In this document: piece after piece, positions 59,238-64,000 of the stretch
Numbering within the stretch: position 1 is the stretch's first letter
How the letters are laid out: each line of letters opens with the position of its first letter
DNA from: Lachnospiraceae bacterium
GTDB lineage: Bacteria; Bacillota; Clostridia; Lachnospirales; Lachnospiraceae
DNA: 64,000 nucleotides
NCBI GenBank assembly: GCA_024693845.1
Contig: JAILKJ010000082.1
Span: 1 to 64,000, forward strand
Direction: 5' to 3'
Made by a program: the position numbers and the translations under genes
The notes under the pieces: model-generated
Told to the model about the DNA's origin: nothing
Seen by the model: the letters and a program-made list of their open reading frames with translations, nothing else
Database searches by the model: none

Positions 59238-61085
59238 ATGAAGAAGTTGTTTGATAAAATGAATCGAAAAGCTGCCGGTATCGCGCTCATACATTTCGTA
59301 GCGAGTCTGTTTACCGACCGGGCCGTATTCAGATACACGGTCTTTGATTTTTCGACCCCTGTTTCAAGTGTGAAATCAATAGAAACAATAGGAGTGAAAT
59401 TTTTGTTTCTCCTATTGCTTCTTTTTTTATGGCAGGGTATTTTTGCCTTTGTGAAAAGTGAAAATAAGAGGTTCAAAAGGATCGCTGCCGGATACTTCCT
59501 GGTGAATATATTAATACTGTTATTTATCTGGCCGGGGATATGGAGGATGGACGAATTCGGAATACTTTCCGGGGCAACTTATCTGATCCCGAAGTTCTGG
59601 CAAAATTATCTGACGAGCGTTTTTTATATTTTTGCCCTGATGCTGATCCCCATCCCCGCCGGAGTGATCATTGTCCAGGAAGCAGTCATATCTCTGCTTG
59701 CGGCTCACGTGTTATGTTTGGCTTTTGAGCATGCAGAAAGCGATGACGGGATTGTGGATAACTCGAGCCGGGCGACGCGCAGATCAGTTAAAAATGACGC
59801 GAAAAAACAGGAGGAGTCAGAGAAGAAGGAAGAAGGGAAAAATGCAGGAAAGCTTTCAAAATCCATGCTGCTATTGCTGATACCGCTTGTTATGCTTCCG
59901 GTTCTGGATTCCAACGCATATCCCATGAGAATGAATATATGGGCGTTTCTGGAGCTGACGCTTTTGTCAAAGTGCTATTTTCTTGCAATGGACCTCAAAA
60001 AAGGAAGGTTCAAAGAAAACACCCCGAATAATGCAAGTCAGGTTTCAAAATCGTTGACCGCGTTGAAAACCGAATTGTCTGATAATTTTTCCACAACTGA
60101 TGTTCTGATTTGTGGAAAACTGCGCAAAAACTTAGTGTCACTTTGTGGACTCGCAGCAGTGGTCACTGTGTGGCGGACGGAGGCGGTCTACTACCTGATC
60201 CTCTTCCCTATCCTGCTTTTTATCATCAGGTGTTATGAAAAAATGGGAAGAAAAGAGTCGGAGGAAGAGACCCGGATCAAAGTCGGAAAATACATCGCGA
60301 TCTACCTATGTATAACAATCGTTCTGTTTGCTCCTCAAAAGGTTGGTGAGAAGTTCGAAAGCGGAGATCAGTATGAGCTCACGGGGATGGTCCTTCCCAT
60401 CGTTCCCCTGGTCAAGGAAGCGGACCGGGTTTCTTCCGATAAGGATAAGGAACTTCTTGCCACAGTGGATCGGGTTTTGAACGTGGAGCTGATACTCGAA
60501 AAGGAAAAGGAAGGTAAGAACGGTATCAACATGTTTTGGGGAGAGCCTGAGTTTCAGCGGGATTACAGCGCTGATGACTTTGCAGCCTTCCGTTCCGCAT
60601 ACTATAGTCTTGTTATTAAATATCCTGCGGTATTTTTGAAAGAGCGGTTTCAGACCTTCTGTGAGAGCCATGATCTTCTGATGGACACGACAAAGCTTCA
60701 TACGGATATGGATAATCCCAATCATGCGGCCTTTGCACAATACCCTCTGTCAGCGCCTATGTCGGATACGATCCGGAGCAAAGTGATCTGTCTTCTGGAG
60801 CTGCGTTCGCAAAGTTCTTATGATAAGAAGCTTTTGCTTGCCGATCCGGTGTATTCGGCAACCATTCCCATCCTGGTGCTTGCGGCGTTGCTGGCGGCAG
60901 CTCTGATAAAGAAAAAGTGGATGGGGCTGGCTGTCACAGTCTGCAGCCTGATCAAGGTTCCGCTGGTGTTCCTGACGGCGCCCAGCCGCCTGTTTATGTA
61001 TTATTATCCGGTGTATCTGGTTGGGTACTTTGCGTTATTTTATGTATTGAGCCTGCTGCTTACAGCAGGGGCTGAAAAGAGGTAG
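59238..61085 (+). CDS. Large polytopic membrane protein of unknown function
   Basis: The 615-residue protein has about twelve hydrophobic spans and no motif I recognise with certainty; it could belong to the DUF6020 type of surface-locus membrane proteins. An outer loop GIWRMDEFGILS recalls acidic loops of GT-C proteins. Two Lys/Glu- and Ser-rich cytoplasmic-looking inserts interrupt the membrane core (about 172-210 and 250-290). The C-terminal half has WGEPEFQRDYSADDFAAFRS and FLTAPSRLFMYYYPVYLVGY. Codon use in 59240-60360 is noticeably more A/T-rich than the neighbours, suggesting separate acquisition. A terminator-like hairpin lies within codons 50-60. It lies 36 bases after the HAD gene. 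Confidence 0.65.
   Translation: MKKLFDKMNRKAAGIALIHFVASLFTDRAVFRYTVFDFSTPVSSVKSIETIGVKFLFLLLLLFLWQGIFAFVKSENKRFKRIAAGYFLVNILILLFIWPGIWRMDEFGILSGATYLIPKFWQNYLTSVFYIFALMLIPIPAGVIIVQEAVISLLAAHVLCLAFEHAESDDGIVDNSSRATRRSVKNDAKKQEESEKKEEGKNAGKLSKSMLLLLIPLVMLPVLDSNAYPMRMNIWAFLELTLLSKCYFLAMDLKKGRFKENTPNNASQVSKSLTALKTELSDNFSTTDVLICGKLRKNLVSLCGLAAVVTVWRTEAVYYLILFPILLFIIRCYEKMGRKESEEETRIKVGKYIAIYLCITIVLFAPQKVGEKFESGDQYELTGMVLPIVPLVKEADRVSSDKDKELLATVDRVLNVELILEKEKEGKNGINMFWGEPEFQRDYSADDFAAFRSAYYSLVIKYPAVFLKERFQTFCESHDLLMDTTKLHTDMDNPNHAAFAQYPLSAPMSDTIRSKVICLLELRSQSSYDKKLLLADPVYSATIPILVLAALLAAALIKKKWMGLAVTVCSLIKVPLVFLTAPSRLFMYYYPVYLVGYFALFYVLSLLLTAGAEKR
59386..59428 (+). terminator. Possible intragenic terminator-like hairpin
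   Basis: CAATAGGAG (59386-59394) and CTCCTATTG (59409-59417) are perfectly complementary with a 14-base loop, followed by CTTC and a run of seven T. It lies in the coding region of the membrane protein at 59238, where Leu/Phe codons are naturally T-rich, so it may be fortuitous. Confidence 0.35.
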
Positions 61086-61090
61086 AGCAT

Positions 61091-62449
61091 ATGAAATATT
61101 GGAACAGAACCCTTTCCTATCTGAAGAGGAACGGTCCGGTGGATACTTTCTGGGCCATTGCCGAGAGAAAAGATGAGACGGGAATGGATCAGTGGCAAAG
61201 ACGGACAAAGAGCTACGGACACGAGATAAAAAAACAGCAGCTTTTGTTTCCGGTAATAAACCTGAGCCCGGAGGTCCTGGAAAAAGCGGAAGGCGGATGT
61301 TTTAAAAGTCCCGTCCTGACGGATGACAAGCATCCCGTCTGCGTCTCCATCGTTGTCCCAGCCTACGAGACGAAGAAGGAATACTTTTGCCAGATGATCG
61401 AAAGCGTTCTGGCGCAGACCTATATAAACTGGCAGCTGGTGATCGCAGATGCTTCCGAGTCGGAGCGGCTGTCAAAGGCTGCGGCTTCTTATGCCGATCC
61501 GAGGATCACCTATGTGCATCTGACCATGAATGAAGGGATCTCCGATAACACGAATGCCGGTATCCCTCATGCATACGGAGATTATATCGGTTTTCTGGAT
61601 CATGACGATATCCTGGCCCCCGATGCCCTTTCCGAGGTGGTGAAGTGCATCACCAAAACCGGCGCGCTGATGGTATATACGGACGAGGATAAGGTGAGCG
61701 CGGATCTGAGCGAACGCTTCGAACCCAACATCAAGCCTGCTTTTAATCTGGATCTTCTCCTTACGAACAATTACATATGCCATTTTACCGTTGTGGAAGC
61801 TGGGCTGATGAAGAAGCTGGGCTTCAGATATGAATATGACGGTGCGCAGGATTATGATATGATCCTGCGAGCCGTGCTGGGCATCGAGTGGGAGAGAACG
61901 GAAGAGAGTGAGAGAAAGGGTGGCGGTCCCGGTTTCGGCATGTTCCCGGCCGACTACTTCAGGAGTAAGGTGGGGCATGTTCCCAGGATCCTCTATCACT
62001 GGAGAGCCCATGAAAACTCCACGGCAGACAATCCGGACACCAAGAGATATGCCTATGAAGCCGGGAAAAGAGCGCTGGAAGACTTCTATGCCCAGTTGGA
62101 CTGGGATACAGAGGTGAGAAATACAAAACACCTGGGATTTTATGAGACCACCTACTACCCGGATCTGTTCAGTGTCCGAAAGGATGTCTGGGGGATCTGC
62201 GGCAGGTCCATCCGCCACGGGAGAGTATCGGAAGGACCGGTGCTGGGCGGCGTGAAGCTTTTTGAAGGAATGAATTATCATTACAGTGGTTATTTGCATA
62301 GGGCGGCTCTGCCCTTCGATGTGGATAAGGCGCCTGCACACCTGATCCGGACAAGGGAAGGAGAACAGATTACCGGCGAGAGGAAAGCCGGTGGCAGACT
62401 GTTGTACCAGCCCGGATTTCTGGTCCGTGACAAACGCAGCGGAAAGTAA
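61091..62449 (+). CDS. GT2 family glycosyltransferase
   Basis: The 452-residue protein has a GT-A domain (about 95-330): VSIVVPAYETKKEYF, WQLVIADASESERLS, NEGISDNTNAG and FLDHDDILAPDAL with Asp170 and Asp172-173 as donor/metal site. YTDEDKVSADLSERFEPNIKP and YDGAQDYDMILRAV follow. The pattern is close to the first domain of the tandem transferase at 53268 (DHDD, YNTPQDF). An N-terminal segment of about 90 residues precedes the catalytic domain. It probably adds rhamnose or another sugar in the cytoplasm. It starts five bases after the membrane protein gene. Confidence 0.87.
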   Translation: MKYWNRTLSYLKRNGPVDTFWAIAERKDETGMDQWQRRTKSYGHEIKKQQLLFPVINLSPEVLEKAEGGCFKSPVLTDDKHPVCVSIVVPAYETKKEYFCQMIESVLAQTYINWQLVIADASESERLSKAAASYADPRITYVHLTMNEGISDNTNAGIPHAYGDYIGFLDHDDILAPDALSEVVKCITKTGALMVYTDEDKVSADLSERFEPNIKPAFNLDLLLTNNYICHFTVVEAGLMKKLGFRYEYDGAQDYDMILRAVLGIEWERTEESERKGGGPGFGMFPADYFRSKVGHVPRILYHWRAHENSTADNPDTKRYAYEAGKRALEDFYAQLDWDTEVRNTKHLGFYETTYYPDLFSVRKDVWGICGRSIRHGRVSEGPVLGGVKLFEGMNYHYSGYLHRAALPFDVDKAPAHLIRTREGEQITGERKAGGRLLYQPGFLVRDKRSGK

Positions 62450-62461
62450 AAGGAGAATACG

Positions 62462-63451
62462 GTGACAGATCCGAATAAGATAAGAACAACTGTTATCATA
62501 CCGAATTACAACGGGAAGAAATATCTCGAGGACTGCCTGACCTTTTTGAAGAGGTGTAAAGGGACTGAGTTTCATACCATTGTTGTGGATGATGCTTCCA
62601 CGGATGGGAGCTGCGAGATGGTCAGGGACAGATTCCCCCGGGTGGAGCTGATCAGGCTTTCACAGAACGGCGGGTTTGCCCACGCAGTGAATGTGGGAAT
62701 CGATGCGGCGAAGACGGAGTTTGTCCTTCTTTTGAACAATGATACCGTTCCGGAGCCCGGTTTTGTGGATGCCCTTGAGAAGACCATAGCAAAAAGCAAA
62801 CGCTGCTTTTCCGCCTCGGCCAAGATGCTTTCCATGCATGAGCCCGAGGTGATCGATGATTGCGGCGATCTCTACTGCGCTCTGGGGTGGGCTTTTGCCC
62901 GGGGGAAGGGAGAAAGCTCTGCCCGTTTCACTGCCCCGGCGGGTATTTTTTCCGCCTGCGGAGGCGCAGCCATTTACCGCAGGAAGGTTCTGGATAAGAT
63001 CGGTGGCTTTGACGATCTGCATTTTGCCTATCTGGAGGACGTGGATGTGGGGTACCGTGCCCAGCTGTTCGGCTACCGGAATGTCTATTGCCCGGAGGCA
63101 GTGGTCTATCATGCAGGTTCCGCCACCTCGGGAAGCAGGTATAATGCTTTTAAGGCGGAGCTTTCTGCCCAAAATACCGTTTATGTAGCCGTTAAGAACA
63201 TGCCTGCGCTGCAGCTTCTTCTCAACCTTCCGCTGCTGATCATAGGATGCCTTGTTAAACTGACATTTTATACAAGAAAACACCTTGGGGGAGCCTATTT
63301 TAAGGGTCTTGCAAAGGGAATCTCCCTTTCCCTTTCTCCGGAAGGGAAAAAACGGCGTATAAGGCCCGGGATCCGCGGTTTTTGGGAGTATCTGAGGGTG
63401 CAGCTGCTGCTGTGGAGGAATCTACTTGCCCTTTCTATTAAAATAAGGTAA
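62462..63451 (+). CDS. GT2 family glycosyltransferase (rhamnosyltransferase-like)
   Basis: The 329-residue protein starts with GTG 62462, preceded by AAAGGAG. It has TVIIPNYNGKKYLEDCL, VVDDASTDGSCEMV, NGGFAHAVNVGI, LLLNNDTVPEPGFVDAL (Asn92-Thr95), GAAIYRRKVLDKIGGFDD and YLEDVDVGYRAQLFGY, diagnostic for WbbL/RgpB-like GT2 enzymes. C-terminal hydrophobic stretches suggest membrane association. Its 3' end overlaps the promoter of the next gene. The donor is likely dTDP-rhamnose given the locus, but this is inferred. Confidence 0.9.
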   Translation: MTDPNKIRTTVIIPNYNGKKYLEDCLTFLKRCKGTEFHTIVVDDASTDGSCEMVRDRFPRVELIRLSQNGGFAHAVNVGIDAAKTEFVLLLNNDTVPEPGFVDALEKTIAKSKRCFSASAKMLSMHEPEVIDDCGDLYCALGWAFARGKGESSARFTAPAGIFSACGGAAIYRRKVLDKIGGFDDLHFAYLEDVDVGYRAQLFGYRNVYCPEAVVYHAGSATSGSRYNAFKAELSAQNTVYVAVKNMPALQLLLNLPLLIIGCLVKLTFYTRKHLGGAYFKGLAKGISLSLSPEGKKRRIRPGIRGFWEYLRVQLLLWRNLLALSIKIR

Positions 63452-63454
63452 AAT
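63426..63454 (+). promoter_or_regulatory. Promoter before the initiating transferase gene
   Basis: TTGCCC (63426-63431), 17 bases, TAAAAT (63449-63454), overlapping the TAA of the previous gene. The next ATG is at 63485. Confidence 0.62.
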
Positions 63455-63484
63455 ATCTCTGAATCTGAGGCAAGGTGAAATACG

Positions 63485-64000
63485 ATGATAAAAGACAATC
63501 AGAAATATTTCAACCGGCTGCACGTGCTGTTGGATGCGCTGATCATCGTGCTGACATATATGCTGGCATGGTTTTTGAAGTTCCGAAGCGGCATTCCTTT
63601 TTTCATGCGCGACGTAGCTGCGGGCTCACTGACGATGGAGACCTATTTTTCGGCGCTTTTCGTCATCCTGCCCGGATATTTGATTCTGTATTATCTGTTT
63701 AATCTATATACCGCAAAACGCGCGAGCAGCATGCGGCTGGATATATGGAATGTGATCAAGGCCAACAGTGTTGGTCTGTTTGTGTTCCTTGGTGCTTTGT
63801 ATGTGGCAAGGCAGCCTCACTTTTCCAGAACCATGTTGTTCTATTTCTATGTTCTCAACATTTTCGTTGACAGTCTGTTCCGTATTGTGGTCTTCCGCGT
63901 TCTGCAGAAGCTCAGAGCCAAGGGATACAATGTCAAATATGTGCTGCTGGTGGGCTATTCCAGGGCTGCCGAGCAGTATATCGACAGGATCCGCCACAAC
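63485..64000 (+). CDS. Polyprenyl glycosylphosphotransferase, 3' truncated by window
   Basis: The frame is open from ATG 63485 to the window end (172 codons) with an AAGGTG-type site. The visible N-terminus has four hydrophobic spans, with LHVLLDALIIVLTYMLAWFLKF and FSALFVILPGYLILYYLFNLYTAKR (read in two pieces), then FRVLQKLRAKGYNVKYVLLVGYSRAAEQYI. This is the usual front half of WbaP/WcaJ-type enzymes that put the first sugar-1-phosphate on undecaprenyl phosphate; VLLVG begins the CoA-binding-like domain. The catalytic C-terminal domain lies beyond 64000. It may start a new transcription unit and initiate one of the polymers. Confidence 0.85.
   Translation, partial: MIKDNQKYFNRLHVLLDALIIVLTYMLAWFLKFRSGIPFFMRDVAAGSLTMETYFSALFVILPGYLILYYLFNLYTAKRASSMRLDIWNVIKANSVGLFVFLGALYVARQPHFSRTMLFYFYVLNIFVDSLFRIVVFRVLQKLRAKGYNVKYVLLVGYSRAAEQYIDRIRHN

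Overview
The window looks like the chromosome of an anaerobic Gram-positive gut or rumen Clostridia member, most likely a Lachnospiraceae relative. The evidence is an oxygen-independent cobalamin pathway (CbiD, CbiG), an ABC-exported wall polymer cluster with a CDP-glycerol-type polymerase, secreted wall hydrolases with GBS Bsp-like and Big2-like repeats, a periplasmic-binding-protein/GGDEF fusion, and sigma-A style promoters. The species is inferred, not established. Almost everything reads on the + strand; only a GGDEF gene and an acyltransferase gene are on the - strand. No gene-free stretch exceeds about 205 bases. I saw no tRNA, rRNA, CRISPR array, insertion sequence or phage gene.

Bases 1-9920 are the distal part of a tightly coupled adenosylcobalamin operon: cbiB (5' end cut off by the window), cobD-type decarboxylase, cbiC, cbiD, cbiF, cbiG, cbiH, a cbiJ-cbiE-cbiT triple fusion, and cbiA. 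Many junctions overlap by 4-11 bases. cbiL, the cobalt chelatase, cbiP and cobUS are absent and presumably lie upstream. Bases 9961-16546 hold a signalling pair read towards each other and ending near one terminator: a very large hybrid histidine kinase with duplicated sensor modules, and a ligand-sensing diguanylate cyclase-like protein.

From 16588 to the end is one large cell-surface polysaccharide locus. It begins with a TarI/IspD-type cytidylyltransferase, an extended SDR and a UGM-like flavoprotein (16666-20058), with an acyltransferase read towards them. Next comes precursor supply: a ManC-like/ManA fusion, ManC, the dTDP-rhamnose genes rfbD, rfbC, rfbB and rfbA scattered singly, and glf. 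A peptidoglycan amidase, a papain-like protease and a GH25 lysozyme sit among them. A CDP-glycerol-type transferase and a first ABC exporter (no Wzt C-terminal domain) lie at 30863-34424. A block of polytopic membrane proteins follows at 40923-49154. Two GT-C-like paralogues bracket two copies of a two-gene membrane module, and the second copy is fused to a metallo-beta-lactamase domain. A second ABC exporter with a Wzt-type C-terminal domain (49222-51362), a methyltransferase-remnant/kinase protein, tandem and single GT2 transferases, a GtrA/DPM1-like/LPG-synthase-TM trio, a kinase-HAD pair, and an initiating glycosylphosphotransferase (cut off at 64000) complete the locus.

Together the genes suggest polymers containing rhamnose, mannose-derived sugar, galactofuranose and possibly polyol phosphate. 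They would be built in the cytoplasm, exported by two ABC systems, and decorated outside the membrane by GT-C enzymes using polyprenyl-phosphate sugars. The most novel-looking part is the duplicated membrane module of 40923-49154. Other unexplained signals are a folded intergenic element inside the first exporter operon, a degenerate nucleotidyltransferase beside an intact one, and a histidine kinase with a dead internal phosphoacceptor domain.
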